NCBI GenBank assembly: GCA_036172665.1
Contig: CM069878.1
Coordinates: 20,098,501-20,162,500, forward strand
Length of the DNA stretch: 64,000 nucleotides
From: Prosopocoilus inquinatus
Taxonomy: Eukaryota > Arthropoda > Insecta > Coleoptera > Lucanidae
Reading direction: 5' to 3'
Below are positions 1 to 12,966 of the stretch, piece after piece (the first letter of the stretch is position 1; each line of letters starts with the position of its first letter). The notes under the pieces were generated by a model. The model ran no database searches, was not told the origin of the DNA, and saw only the letters and a program-made list of their open reading frames with translations. The position numbers and the translations under genes were made by a program.

Positions 1-3000
1 GTATCTAATCGATCTTTACTATTTATCATGCTATTTCACGTTTTGATCGGCTCCAGTAACTCTGATGTGAGATACGAAGTTCTCGGACGCAGCAGAAGCT
101 GGAAATAGTTTTGAACGAAACAACACGCGTTAGCGTTGTTCCTGTGATGTATCTAATCGATCATTACTGCCTATCATGTTATTTGACGTTTTGGTCGGCT
201 CCAGTAACTCTGATGTGAGATACGAAGTTCTCGGACGCAGCAGAAGCTGGAAATAGTTTTGAACGAAACAACACGTGTTACCGTTGTTCCTGTGATGTAT
301 CTAATAGATCATTACTACCTATCATGTTATTTGACGTTTAGATCGGCTCCAGTAACTCTGATGTGAGATACGAAATTCTCGGACGCAGCAGGAGCTGGAA
401 ATAGTTTTGAACGAAACAACACGTGCTAGCGTTGTTCCTGTGATGTATCTAATCGATCTTTTCTATTTATCATGTTATTTGAGGTTTCGATGGACTCCAG
501 TAACTCTGATGTGAGATACGAAGTTCTCGGACGCAGCAGAAGCTGGAAATAGTTTTGAACGAAACAACACGGGCTAGCGTTGTTCCTGTGATGTATCTAA
601 TCGATCTTTACTATTTATCATGTTATTTGAAGTTTTGATCGGCTCCAGTAACTCTGATGTGAGATACGAAGTTCTCGGACGCAGCAGAAGCTGGAAATAG
701 TTTTGAACGAAACAACACGTGTTAGCATTGTTCCTGTGATGTATCTAATCGATTTTTACTATTTATCATGTTATTTGATTTTTCGATGGACTCCAGTAAC
801 TCTGATATTAGATACGAAGTTCTCGGACGCAGCAGGAGCTGAAAATAATTTTGATCGAAACAACACGTGTTAGCGTTGTTTCTCTGATGTATCTAATCGA
901 TCTTTACCATCAATCATATTATTTGACGTTTCGACCGGCGCCAGTAACTCTGATGTGAGATACGAAGTTCTCGGACGCAGCAGAAGCTGGAAATAGTTTT
1001 GAACGAAACAACACGTGCTAGCGTTGTTCCTGTGATGTATCTAATCGATTTGTACTATTTATCATGTTATTTGATTTTTCGATGGACTCCAGTAACTCTG
1101 ATGTGAGATACAAATTTCTCGGACGCAGCAGCAGCTGGAAATAATTTTGAACGAAACAGCACGTGTTAGCGTTGTTCCTGTCATGTATCTAATCGATCTT
1201 TACTATTTATCATGTTATTTGACGTTTCGATGAACTCAACTAACTCTGATGTGAGACACGAAGTTCTCGGACGCAGCAGGAGCTGAAAATAGTTTTGAAC
1301 GAAACAACACGTGCTAGCGTTGTTCCTGTGATGCATCTAATCGATCTTTACTATTTATCATGTTATTTGAGGTTTCGATGGACTCCAGTAACTCTGATGT
1401 GAGATACGAAATTCTCGGACGCGACAGGTGCTGGAAATAGTTTTGAACGAAACAACACGTGTTAGCGTTGTTCCTGTGATGTATCTAATCGATCTTTTCT
1501 ATTTATCATATTATTTCAAGTTTTTATCGGCTCCAGTAACTCTGACATGAGATACGAAGTTCTCGGACGCAGCTGAAGCTGGAAATAGTTTTGAACGAAA
1601 CAACACGTGCTAGCGTTGTTCCTGTGATGTATCTAATCGATTTGTACTATTTATCATGTTATTTGATTTTTCGATGGACTCCAGTAACTCTGATGTGAGA
1701 TACAAATTTCTCGGACGCAGCAGCAGCTGGAAATAATTTTGAACGAAACAGCACGTGTTAGCGTTGTTCCTGTCATGTATCTAATCGATCTTTACTATTT
1801 ATCATGTTATTTGACGTTTCGATGAACTCCACTAACTCTGATGTGAGACACGAAGTACTCGGACGCAGCAGGAGCTGGACATAGTTTTGAACGAAACAAC
1901 ACGTGCTATCGTTGTTCCTGTGATATATCTAATCGTTCTTTACTACCTATCATGTCATTTAACGTTTCAATGGACTCCAGTAACTCTGATGTGAGATACG
2001 AAGTTCTCGGACGCAGCATTAGCTTGAAATAGTTTTGAACGAAACAACACGTGCTAGCGTTGTTCCTGTGATGTATCTAATCGATCTTTACTATTTATCA
2101 TATTGTTTCAAGTCTTTATGGGCTCCAGTAACTCTGATATGAGATACGAATTTCTCGGACGCAGCATGAGCTGGAAACAGTTTTGAACGAAACAACACGT
2201 GTTAGCGTTGTTCCTGTGACGTATATAATCGACCATTACTACCTATCATGTTATTTGAAGTTTTGATCGGCTCCAGTAACTCTGATGTGAGATACGAAGT
2301 TCTCGGACGCAGCAGAAGCTGGAAATAGTTTTGAACGAAACAACACGGGCTAGCGTTGTTCCTGTGATGTGTCTAATCGATCTTTACTATTTATCATGTT
2401 ATTTGACGCTTTGATCGGCTCCAGTAACTCTGATGTGAGATACGAATTTCTCAGACGCAGCAGAAGCTGGAAATAGTTTTGAACGAAACAACACGTGTTA
2501 GCGTTGTTCCTGTGATGTATCTAATCGATCATTACTACCTATCATGTTATTTGACGTTTAGATCGGCTCCAGTAACTCTTATGTGATATACGAAATTCTC
2601 GGACGCAGCAGGAGCTGGAAATAGTTTTGAACGAAACAACACGTGTTAGCGTTGTTCCTGTGATGTATCTAATCGATCTTTACTATTTATCATGTTATTT
2701 GACGTTTTGATCGGCTCCAGTAACTCTGATGTGAGAGACGAAGTTCTCGGACGCAGCAGAAGCTGGAAATAGTTTTGAACGAAACAACACGTGTTAGCGT
2801 TGTTCCTGTGATGTATCTAATCGATCATTACTGCCTACCATGTTATTTGACGTTTTGGTCGGCTCCAGTAACTCTGATGTGAGATACGAAGTTCTCGGAC
2901 GCAGCAGAAGCTGGAAATAGTTTTGAACGAAACGACACGTGTTACCGTTGTTCCTGTGATGTATCTAATCGATCTTTACTATTTATCATGTTATTTGACG

Positions 3001-6000
3001 TTTCAATGGACTCCAGTGAGTCTGATGTGAGATAGGATTTTTCCGGGCGCACCAAAAGTTGGAAGTAGTTTAGAACTAAACAACACGTGTTAGCGTTGTT
3101 CCTGAGATGTATCTAATCGATCTTTACTATTTATCATGTTATTTGACGTTTTGATCGGCTCCAGTAACTCTGATGTGAGAGACGAATTTCTCGGACGCAG
3201 CAGAAGCTGGAAATAGTTTTGAACGAAACAACACGTGTTAGCGTTGTTCCTGTGATGTATCTAATCGATTATTACTGCCTACCATGTTATTTGACGTTTT
3301 GGTCGGCTCCAGTAACTCTGATGTGAGATACGAAGTTCTCGGACGCAGCAGAAGCTGGAAATAGTTTTGAACGAAACGACACGTGTTACCGTTGTTCCTG
3401 TGATGTATCTAATCGATCATTACTACATATCATGTTATTTGACGTTTAGATCGGCTCCAGTAGCTCTGATGTGAGATACGAAATTCTCGGACGCAGCAGG
3501 AGCTGGAAATAGTTTTGAACGAAACAACACGTGCTAGCGTTGTTCCTGTGATGTATCTAATCGATCTTTTCTATTTATCATGTTATTTGAGGTTTCGATG
3601 GACTCCAGTAACTCTGATGTGAGATACGATGTTCTCGGACGCAGCAGAAGCTGGAAATAGCTTTGAACGAAACAACACGTGTTAGCGTTGTTCCTGTGAT
3701 GTATCTAATCGATCTTTACTATTTATCATGTTATTTGACGTTTCAATGGACTCCAGTGAGTCTGATGTGAGATAGGATTTTTCCGGGCGCACCAAAAGTT
3801 GGAAGTAGTTTAGAACTAAACAACACGTGTTAGCGTTGTTCCTGAGATGTATCTAATCGTTCTTTACTACCCGTCATGTTATTTAACGCTTCAATGGACT
3901 CCAGTAACTCTCATGTGAGATACGAAATTCTCGGACGCAGCCGGAGCTGGAAATAGTTTTGAACGAAACAGCACGTTCTAGCGTTGTCCTGTGATGTATC
4001 TAATCGATCTTTACTATCTAGCATGTTATTCGAGGTTTCGATGGACTCCAGTAACTTATATGAGATACGATGTTCTCGGACGCAGCAGAAGCTGGAAATA
4101 GTTTTGAACGAAACAACACGTGTTAGCGTTGTTCCTTTGATGCATCTAATCGATCTTTACTATTTATCATGTTATTTGAAGCTTTGATCGGCTCCAGTAA
4201 CTCTAATGTGAGATAAGAAGTTCTCGGACGCAGCAGAAGCTGCAAATAGTTTTGAACGAAACAACACGTGTTAGCGTTGTTCCTCTGAAGTATCTAATCG
4301 ATCTTTACTATCTATCATGTCATTTGACGTTTCGACCGGCTCCAGTGAATCTGATGTGAGATACGATTTTTCCGGGCGCACCAAAAGTTGAAAATAGTTC
4401 AGAACTAAACAACACGTGTTAGCGTTGTTCCTGTCATGTATCTAATCGATCTTTACTATTTATCACGTTATTTGACATTTTTATGGACTCCAGTAACTCT
4501 GATGTGAGACAGGAAGTTCTCGGACGCAGCAGGAGCTGGATATAGTTTTGAAAGAAACAACACGTGTTAGCGTTGTTCCTGTGATGTATCTAATCGATAT
4601 ATACTGTCTATCATGTTACTTGACGTTTTGATCCTCTCCAGTAACTCTGATGTGAGATACCAAGTTCTCGAACGCAGCAGAAGCTGGAAATAGTTTTGAA
4701 CGAAACAACACGTGTTAGCGTTGTTCCTGTGACGTATATAATCGATCATTACTATTTATCATGTTATTTGACGTTTCAATGGACTCCAGTGAGTCTGATG
4801 TGAGATAGGATTTTTCCGGGCGCACCAAAAGTTGGAAGTAGTTTAGAACTAAACAACACGTGTTAGCGTTGTTCCTGAGATGTATCTAATCGTTCTTTAC
4901 TACCTGTCATGTTATTTAACAATTCAATGGACTCCAGTAACTCTGATGTGAGATACGAAATTCTCGGACGCAGCCGGAGCAGGAAATAGTTTTGAACGAA
5001 ACAGCACGTGCTAGCGTTGTTCCTGTGATGTATCTAATCGATCTTTACTATCTAGCATGTTATTCGATGTTTCGATGGACTCCAGTAACTTATGTGAGAT
5101 ACGAAGTTCTCGGACGCAGCAGAAGCTGGAAATAGTTTTGAACGAAACAACACGTGCTAGCGTTGTTCCTGTGATGTATCTAATCGATCTTTACTATTTA
5201 TCATTTTATTTGACGTTTCGATGGACTCCAGTAACTCTGATATTAGGTACGAAAATCTGGGACGCAGCAGGAGCTGGAAATAGTTTTGAACGAAACAACA
5301 CGTGTTAGCGTTGTTCCTGTGATGTATCTAATCGATCTTTACTATTTATCATGTTATTTGACGTTTTGATCGGCTCCAGTAACTCTGATGTGAGATAAGA
5401 AGTTCTCGGACGCAGCAGAAGCTGGAAATAGTTTTGAACGAAACAACACGTGTTAGCGTTGTTCCTGTCATGTATCTAATCGATCTTTACTATTTATCAT
5501 GTTATTGACGTTTCGATGGACTCCAGTAACTCTGATGTGAGATACGAAGTTCTCGGAGGCAGCAGAAGCTGGAAATAGTTTTGAACGAAACAACACGTGT
5601 TAGCGTTGTTCCTGTGATGTATCTAATCGATCTTTACTATTTATCATGTTATTTGAAGCTTTGATCGGCTAAAGTAACTCTAATGTGAGATAAGAAGTTC
5701 TCGGACGCAGCATGATCTAGAAATAGTTTTGAACGAAACAACACGTGCTAGCGTTGTTCCTGTGATATATCTAATCGATCTTTACTATTTGTCATGTTAT
5801 TTGACGTTCCGATGGACTCCAGTAACTCTTATATTAGATACGAAGTTCTCGGACTCAGTAGGAGCTGGAAATAGTTTTGAACGAAACAACACGTGTTAGC
5901 GTTGTTCCTGTGATGTATCTAATCGATCTTTACTATTTATCATGTAATTTGACGTTTTAATCGGCTCCAGTAACTCTGATGTGAGATACTAAGTTCTCGG

Positions 6001-8000
6001 ACGCAGCAGAAGCTGGAAATAGTTTTGAACGAAACAACACGTGTTAGCGTTATTCCTGAGAAGTATCTAATAGATCTTTACTATCTATCATGTTATTTGA
6101 CGTTTCGATGGACTCCAGTAACTCTGGTGTGTGATAAGAAGTTCCCGGAAGCAGCATCAGCTGGAAATATTTTTGAACGAAGCAACACGTAGTGGCGTTA
6201 TTCCTGTGATATATCTAATCGATCCTTGACTATCTATCATGTTATTTGACGCTTTGATCGGCTCCAGTACCTCTGATGTGAGATACGAAGTTGCCGGACG
6301 CAGCAGGAGCTGGAAATAGTTTTGAACGAAACAACACGTGCTAGCGTTGTTCCTGTGAAATATCTAATCGATCTTTACTATATATCATATTATTTGACGT
6401 TTCGATGAACTCCAGTAATTCTGATGTGAGATACGAAGTTCTCAGACGCAGGAGAAGCTGGAAATAGTTTTGAACGAAACAACAGGTGTTAGCATTGTTC
6501 CTGTGATGTATCTAATCGATATTTACTATTTATCATATTATTTCAAGTTTTTATCGGCTCCAGTGACTCTGATGTGAGATACGAAGTTCTCGGACGCAGC
6601 AGAAGCTGGAAATAGTTTTGAACGAAATACAAGCGTTAGCGTTGTTCCTGTGATGTATCTAATAGATCTTTACTATTTATCACGTTATTTGACGTTTTGA
6701 TCGGCTCCAGTAACTCTGATGTGAGATACGATGTTCTCGGACGCAGCAGAAGCTGGAAATAGTTTTGATCGAAACAACACGTGTTAGCGTTGTTTCTCTG
6801 ATGTATCTAATCAATCTTTACTATCTATCATACTATTTGACGTCTCGACCGGCTCCAGTAACTCTGATGTTAGATAGGCAGATTTCGGACTCGGAAGAAG
6901 CTGGAAATAGTTTTGAACTAAACAACACGTGTTAACGTTGCTCCTGTCATGTATCTAATCGATCTTTACTATTTATCATGTTATTTGAAGTTTCAATGGA
7001 CTCCAGTGAATCTGATGTGTGATACAATTTTTCCGGGCGCACTAAAAGTTGGAAATAGTTTTGAACTAAAGAACACGTATTAGCGATGTTCCTGTGAAGT
7101 ATCTAATCGTTCTTTTCTACCTGTCATGTTATTTAACGTTTCAATGGACTCCAATAACTATGATGTGAGATACGAAATTCTCGGACGCAGCAGGAGCTGG
7201 AAATAGTTTTGAATGAAACAACACGTGCTAGCGTTGTTCCTGTGATGTATCTAATCGATCTTTACTATTTATCATGTTACTTGAGGTTTCGATGGAATCC
7301 AGTAACTCAGATATGATATTCGAATATTTCGGACGCAGCAGAAGCTGGAAATAGTTTTGAACTAAACAGCACGTGTTAGCGTTGTTCCTGTGATGTATCT
7401 TATATCTAATCGATCTTTACTATTTATCATGTTACTTGACGTTTTGATCGGCTCCAGTAACTCAGATATGATATACAAAGATTTCGGACTCAGAAGAAGC
7501 AGGAAATAGTTTTGAACGAAACAACACGTGTTAGCGTTGTTCCTGTAATGTATCTATTCGATCTTTACTATCTGTCATGTTATTTGACGTTTTGATCGGC
7601 TCCAGTACCTCTGATGTGAGATACGAAGTTCTCGGACGCAGCAGAAGCTGGAAATAGTTTTGAACGAAACAACACGTGTTAGGGTTGTTCCTGTGATGTA
7701 TCTAATCGATCTTTACTATTTATAATGTTATTTGACGCTTTGATCGGCTCCAGTAACTCTGATGTGAGATACGAAGTTCTCGGACGCAGCAGGAGCTGGA
7801 AATAGTTTTGAACGAAACAACACGTGCTAGCGTAGTTCCTGTCATGTATCTAATCGATCTTTACTATTTATCATGTTATTTGACGTTACGACCGGCTCCA
7901 GTAACTTTGATGTGAGATACGATGTTTCAGCAGCAGGAGCTGGAAATAGTTTTAAATGAAACAACACGTGCTAGCGTTGTTCCTGTGATGTATCTAATCG
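1..8000 (+). repeat. 148-bp satellite array, forward orientation
   Basis: Head-to-tail copies of one monomer fill the region. Successive starts of the phrase GTATCTAATC fall at 1, 149 and 297, giving a 148-bp unit and about 54 copies. The array is already running at position 1, so its left end lies outside the window. Monomers differ by scattered substitutions and 1-4 bp indels. The least variable part reads GTTTTGAACGAAACAACACG. Each monomer carries the 10-bp palindrome AACACGTGTT (or AACACGTGCT) between AACAAC and GTTGTT half-sites. Short open frames here are accidental, because they change from copy to copy. A pericentromeric or heterochromatic location is inference. Confidence 0.97.
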
Positions 8001-9255
8001 CTTCTGCTGCGTCCGAGAAATTCGTATCTCACATCATAGTTACTAGAAACTGTCGATACGTCAAGTAATACGATAGATAGTAAAGATCAATTAGATACAT
8101 CACAGGAACAACGCTAACACGTGTTGTTTCGTTCAAAACTATTTCCTGCTTCTGCTGCGTCCGAGAAATTCGTATCTCATGTCAGAGTTACTGGAACCGG
8201 TCGAAACGTCCAATAACATGATAAATAGTAAAGATCGATTAGATACATCACAGGAACAACGCTAACACGTGTTGTTTCGTTCAAAACTATTTCCAGCTTC
8301 TTCTGAGTCAGAAATCTTCGCATCTCACATCAGAGTTACTGGAACCGGTCGAAACGTCAAATAACATGATAAATAGTAAAGATCGATTAGATACATCACA
8401 GGAACAACGCTAACAGGTGTTGTTTCGCTCAAAACTATTTCCAGCTTCTGCTGAGTCCGAGAACTTCGTATCTCATATCAGAGTTACTGGAACCGATCGA
8501 AACGTCCAATAACATGATAAATAGTAAAGATCGATTAGACACATGACAGGAACAACGCTAACACGTGTTTTTTCGTTCAAAACTATTTCCAGCTTCTGCT
8601 GCGTCCAAGAACTTCGTATCTGACATCAGAGAAACTGGAACCGGTCGAAACGTCTAATAACATGATAGATAGTCAAGGATCGATTAGATACATGACAGGA
8701 ACAACGCTAACACGTGTTGTTTCGTTCAAAACTATTTCCAGCTTCTTCTGAGACCGAAATCTTCGTATCTCACATCAGGGTTAATGGGGCCGGTCGAATC
8801 GTCAAATAATATGATAGATAGTAAAGATCGATTAGATACATCATAGGAACAACGCTAACACGTGTTGTTTCGTTTAGAACTATTTCCAGCTTCTGCTGCG
8901 TCCGAGAACTTCTTATCTCATTTCCGAGTTACTGGAACCGGTCTAAACGTCAAATAACATGATAGATAGTAAAGATCGATTAGATACATCACAGGAACAA
9001 CGCTAACACTTGTTGTTTCGTTCAAAACTATTTCCAGCTGCTGCTGCGTCCGAGAAATTCGTGTCTCACATCAGTCTGTCGAAACGTCAAATAACATGCT
9101 AGATAGTAAAGATCTATTAGATACATGATAGGAGCAACGCTAACACGTGTTGTTTTGCTCAAAACTATTTCCAGCTTCTGCTGCGTCCGAGAAATTCGTA
9201 TCTCACATCAGAGTTACTGGAGACTGTCGAAACGTCAAATAATATTATAGATATT
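8001..9255 (-). repeat. 148-bp satellite array, inverted orientation
   Basis: After position 8000 the same monomer continues as its reverse complement, about 8.4 copies, recognised by CTTCTGCTGCGTCCGAGAA and AACAACGCTAACACGTG. The switch is abrupt: a forward copy stops after GTATCTAATCG and an inverted copy starts in mid-monomer. The array ends near 9255, where unique AT-rich sequence begins just before a truncated multi-exon gene. Confidence 0.95.
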
Positions 9256-9310
9256 AATATGCAACTATACATAATTATTTGTTTATTCTGGTGTTTTCTG
9301 TTACAATTAG

Positions 9311-10054
9311 AAACTGAATACAATAATTTGTACACTAATGGAATGAGACTCTTTCAAGAATGGGAATGTTTTTTTGAAAAATTGTTATCTTTACGACAAA
9401 CCACCGATAAAGAAAGAGAAGAGTTAACAAGTTTAATAAGTGTAAGTTTGACAAAAGTTAGTATTTCATTTTTATGTGTTACTTTGAGTTTGTTTTTGTT
9501 CTTCCTTAGATACTCGTGCTGCTGTTCAGATCAGTTTGCTTCCTTCATTATTACCTCCTAATTGTCGCATAAGAACAAAAGAACGTGTTTGGAAGCCAAC
9601 TATAGCAGAATGTCGGGAGAGCATATTGACACATATTAGGGTAGGTACTTATTAGATGTTTTCTCTTAATGACTTTATTGACATTCTATGTGGTTTTTAT
9701 TCCTAGACGCCAAGCGATCTGAAAGACACAATACAAACGAAAAACATAACATGGGATCGTATTGGCGTACCTGCTCATGCTCATCCATACGTAATAGGGG
9801 AAGGATTAACTATTAGTGAAGTTACAGAATTTTATATAGTAGCAGATGATATTTTATATAAAGCTAAATCAATGCTTCAGGCATTTGATTTATGTTTTAA
9901 ATTTTATCATGTATGGAACGTAGCATATACTAAAGCAAGTGCACACATATATTTAATCATTCAGAAAGTTTTATATCAATTTGAAACTAAGTGGGATGAA
10001 AAGATTCCCTTAGTGAATACAATTGAATCTGAAATACAATTACTGGAAAAGTGA
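9311..10054 (+). CDS. Transposon-associated protein of unnamed family, 5' truncated, 3 exons
   Basis: Three exons join in one open frame: about 9311-9439, 9510-9640 and 9707-10054. Acceptors are at ACAATTAG, TTCCTTAG and TTCCTAG, and donors at GTGTAAG and GTAGGTA. The product has an N-terminal helical part (TEYNNLYTNGMRLFQEW), a central basic stretch (PPNCRIRTKERVWKPTIAE), and a C-terminal helical part that includes ISEVTEFYIVADDILYKAK and a cysteine-rich segment near LCFKFYH. From memory, similar proteins recur in arthropod and cnidarian genomes beside the zinc-finger protein type found just downstream, so I infer they belong to one transposon. No start codon can be assigned: exon 1 begins at an acceptor and the satellite ends about 55 bp upstream, so the 5' part is probably lost. 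Function is unknown. Confidence 0.45.
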
Positions 10055-10132
10055 TAACATGTAATTTGTAAAATGTAAATGAACAGTTGTATGAATTTAA
10101 AATATTCAAATTTTGGTTAAAGAATCGTAAAA

Positions 10133-12267
10133 ATGTATAGTTGTCCGATTTGTGATATAAGATATAAAACAATAAAAATATTAATACACCACCTAAAAAA
10201 AGCGCATGTTAATATTTCTACTTATAACTGCGCGGAAACAAATTGTTGTTTTTCAAAACGTATATTCATTACGCCAGGATTTATACCTTCAGCATTCAAA
10301 GAACTTGCAATTCTCTCGTAAGAAAACAAAGTTGCAACCCAAGAAGTCATTGTTAAAAAATGATTTAAATTGTGTAAGCATTTCTGATGTAAATTCTGTA
10401 CTGCCTGATGAATGTATTGAAACTAATTGTGTCTCAAATGTTTTATCAATTACAGATATACCAGATTATGTTACTTCTCAGTCTGTACAGTTCATTGGAA
10501 GATTATATAATAATTTTGCGTTGCCAAGAAATATTGTACAGCAATGTATAGAAAATGTTTCAAATATAATACTAGAGCCATTAACTATTTTGCAGCGTAA
10601 ATTGAAAGATATGTTAGAAGAAAGTGATTTTACAGATATACAGAGTTGATGTACTCTATACAGTCAAAGAACCCTTTAAGAATTTTGAAACTGAACGTTT
10701 GCGGCTTTCTTATTTTGAGAAATGTGGAGGTTTTATTGCACCTATTTTATTTACGGTAGGTGAAGATGTTGTAGACAAAATGTCTTATTCTGATATGGCC
10801 CTCACTGTTAAAAACACTGTAGGTCGTTATATACCTACTGCTAAAACATTGAAACTATTTTTAGAATTACGAAAATGTTTGAAGGAATAGTTAATTATAT
10901 GCAGGTAATATCTAATACGTGTATTATCTCTAATAATATACAAACTAAATTTTGGAAAGATATTAAACAAAGATTCGGAGAAAAAACAGTCATACCACTT
11001 TTTCTCTGTTTTGATGATTTTGAAATAAACAATCCGTTAGGTACTCATACTGGTATTCATAAAATTGGCGCAGTTTACCATAGCATTGCTTGCTTACCAC
11101 CTATTTACGCTTCTAAACTTGATAACATTTTTCTTGCACAATTACACCACACGAGCGACCAAAAAACGTTTGGAAACGAAGCAATTTTCAAAAAATTAAT
11201 ATTGGAATTGAATTTTTCTGCTATTTTAATTTTAGGGGATAATTTAGGTGTCCATACCCTTTAGAGTGTCAGTGCTAACTACTTTTGCAGATTCTGTAGA
11301 TGTCATAAAAATGTTGCGCACATTCAGTTTTTTTACGTACAATTGAAAATTACGAATTAAATATAAAATCCAGTTTATCCTTAATCAAAGAGGAGAGTGT
11401 CTAACAAATTACCAAGTTTCCATGCAGCTCATAACTTAGCCTGTGACATTATGCATGATTTATATGAAGGTGTGTGTAGAAATGACTTGGGAAATATTTA
11501 TTTATAAGTTTATTGTTGAAAAAAGGTATTTTAGCATTGATACATTAAACTCGAGATTAAGATGTTTTAATTTTCATAACATTAAGAGCAGGTCTCCACA
11601 AATTTCTCTTTTTCAGGTTAAAAAAAATATATTATTTATTCAGCATCAGAAATGAAGTGTTTTGTAACAAACTTTTCAATAATTATAGGAGACCTTGTTC
11701 CTAATGATGATCCTGCATGGGAATTATATTTACTATTGAGACAGATTTACGCTATGGTAGCTTTAAGATCAGTTTGCATAAAAGACAGTGGATTGTTATG
11801 TACTTTAATATCAGAGCATAACTCTGTTTACATAAATCTTTTTGGACACTTAAAACCAAAGTATCACTTCATGGTACATTACCCTAGTTTACTGCAGAAA
11901 ATTGTACCACTACTTAAATGTTTCTAGTGTAAGGTTTAAGGCAAACACAGTAGTTTTAAGACCGCAGCTAAAACGGTTAGATCAAGGGCGAATATAACAC
12001 ACTCGTTGCCATTAAAAAATCAGTTATCCTTTTGCCATAGAATTCTAGCAAAAACAGGATTAGAAAGAACCATTCAATTTACCAAAAGTAGATGATTATA
12101 AAAATATAAAAAATATTGAAACAATAATGAATATAGATAATTGCACATTGATTTCATGGGTTAAATTGGATGGCAGCACTTATAAAATAGGAACAGTTGT
12201 TATCCTAAATTATGACGATATTTTGCCAGTATTTGGCATTATACAATCTATTTTATTATTATTTTAA
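10133..12267 (+). pseudogene. C2H2 zinc-finger transposase-like protein, frameshifted relic
   Basis: Pieces of one long protein appear in order but in changing frames. A C2H2 finger (CPICDIRY...HHLKKAH) starts at 10133. A central region runs through 10206-10649, 10624-10890 and 10875-11264. A degraded part contains HAAHNLACDIMHDLYEGV near 11440, and 11652-11927 contains LKPKYHFMVHYPSLL. A C-terminal piece near 12080-12267 reads WVKLDGSTYKIGT. The motif GDNLGVHTL, the IMHDLYEGV motif and the KPKYHF-HYP motif are shared by a class of large animal proteins that I associate with CMC/Tnp2-like transposases, from memory only. At least three frame changes and several internal stops make this a relic. 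The intact gene upstream probably belongs to the same element. Confidence 0.5.
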
Positions 12268-12703
12268 ATATAAAATAGTTAAGATTGTTAAAGTTTGAAT
12301 TTTATTTTTATTTAGAAGTGCAGTATTATTAGTTACATTTACTTTAAATAAATTTATATATCTTTATTTAGAAGTAGAGTATTATTAGTAACGTTTACAC
12401 TAAATAAATTTATATACATAACCAAATAATGCCTAATTATTTCAAGAAAATTGCCTCTTATTATTACTTTCTTCATTTCTTTTTAAACTAATTAAGTAAG
12501 TAATCTTTATACTATCAAAGTAAAAATATTAATCATTATAAGTACATACAGTTTCAAATATTTTTATGTTTTCAACAGCAAAACTATTGCCTTCAATATT
12601 ATGATAAATTGAACTTTGGCGCTGAAGAGTGCAGCTTTGTTATCGAAATATTTAAACATTTAAGAATATGTATACATAACGTTCAAAAATTTTAATTTAT
12701 TAA
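12268..12703. other. AT-rich stretch without recognisable gene
   Basis: Non-coding, mostly A and T, with one direct duplication: TTTATTTAGAAGT followed by AGTATTATTAGT recurs about 60 bp apart near 12308-12420. I see no other structure before the MITE at 12704. Confidence 0.5.
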
Positions 12704-12831
12704 GGCCCGGTTTCTCCATCACAGTTTAACTTTAAGCTCCGTTTTGTTCCTATGGAAACAATTATCCTTGCAATTGTTACCATGGGAATAAAGCGAAATT
12801 TAAAGCTAAACTGTGTTGGTGAAACCGGTCC
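12704..12831. mobile_element. 128-bp MITE, Harbinger-type TWA duplication
   Basis: The element opens with GGCCCGGTTTCTCCATCACA and closes with the complementary GTGTTGGTGAAACCGGTCC. It is flanked on both sides by TAA (12701-12703 and 12832-12834). It is nearly palindromic throughout. A second copy lies at 27381-27509. A 3-bp TWA duplication is typical of PIF/Harbinger elements. It is too short to code. Confidence 0.85.
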
Positions 12832-12868
12832 TAAATAAATAATTTTAACCAGAAAATATTTTTATGAT

Positions 12869-12966
12869 TAATGCAAATAAAATAATGGTTTAATGCAAAT
12901 AGAATAACGGTTTAATGCAAATAAAATACCTGTTTAATGCAAATAAAATACCTGTTTAATGTAAGA
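12869..12966 (+). repeat. 22-bp tandem repeat carrying ATGCAAAT
   Basis: Four and a half tandem 22-bp units of the form AATGCAAATAAAATACCTGT follow the MITE closely. Each complete unit holds ATGCAAAT, the octamer bound by POU-domain factors. Regulatory activity is not shown by sequence alone. Confidence 0.75.

Noticed and set aside
3984..5308. Small proteins encoded in the satellite
   Set aside because: The frames are open only in single copies and are interrupted in neighbouring monomers.
1..8000. CENP-B box in the satellite monomer
   Set aside because: The closest stretch (TTCGTTCAAAAC on the inverted strand) lacks the CGGG part of the box.
1..9255. CRISPR-like array
   Set aside because: Whole 148-bp units repeat, including what would be spacers; no short repeat with unique spacers and the sequence is eukaryotic.
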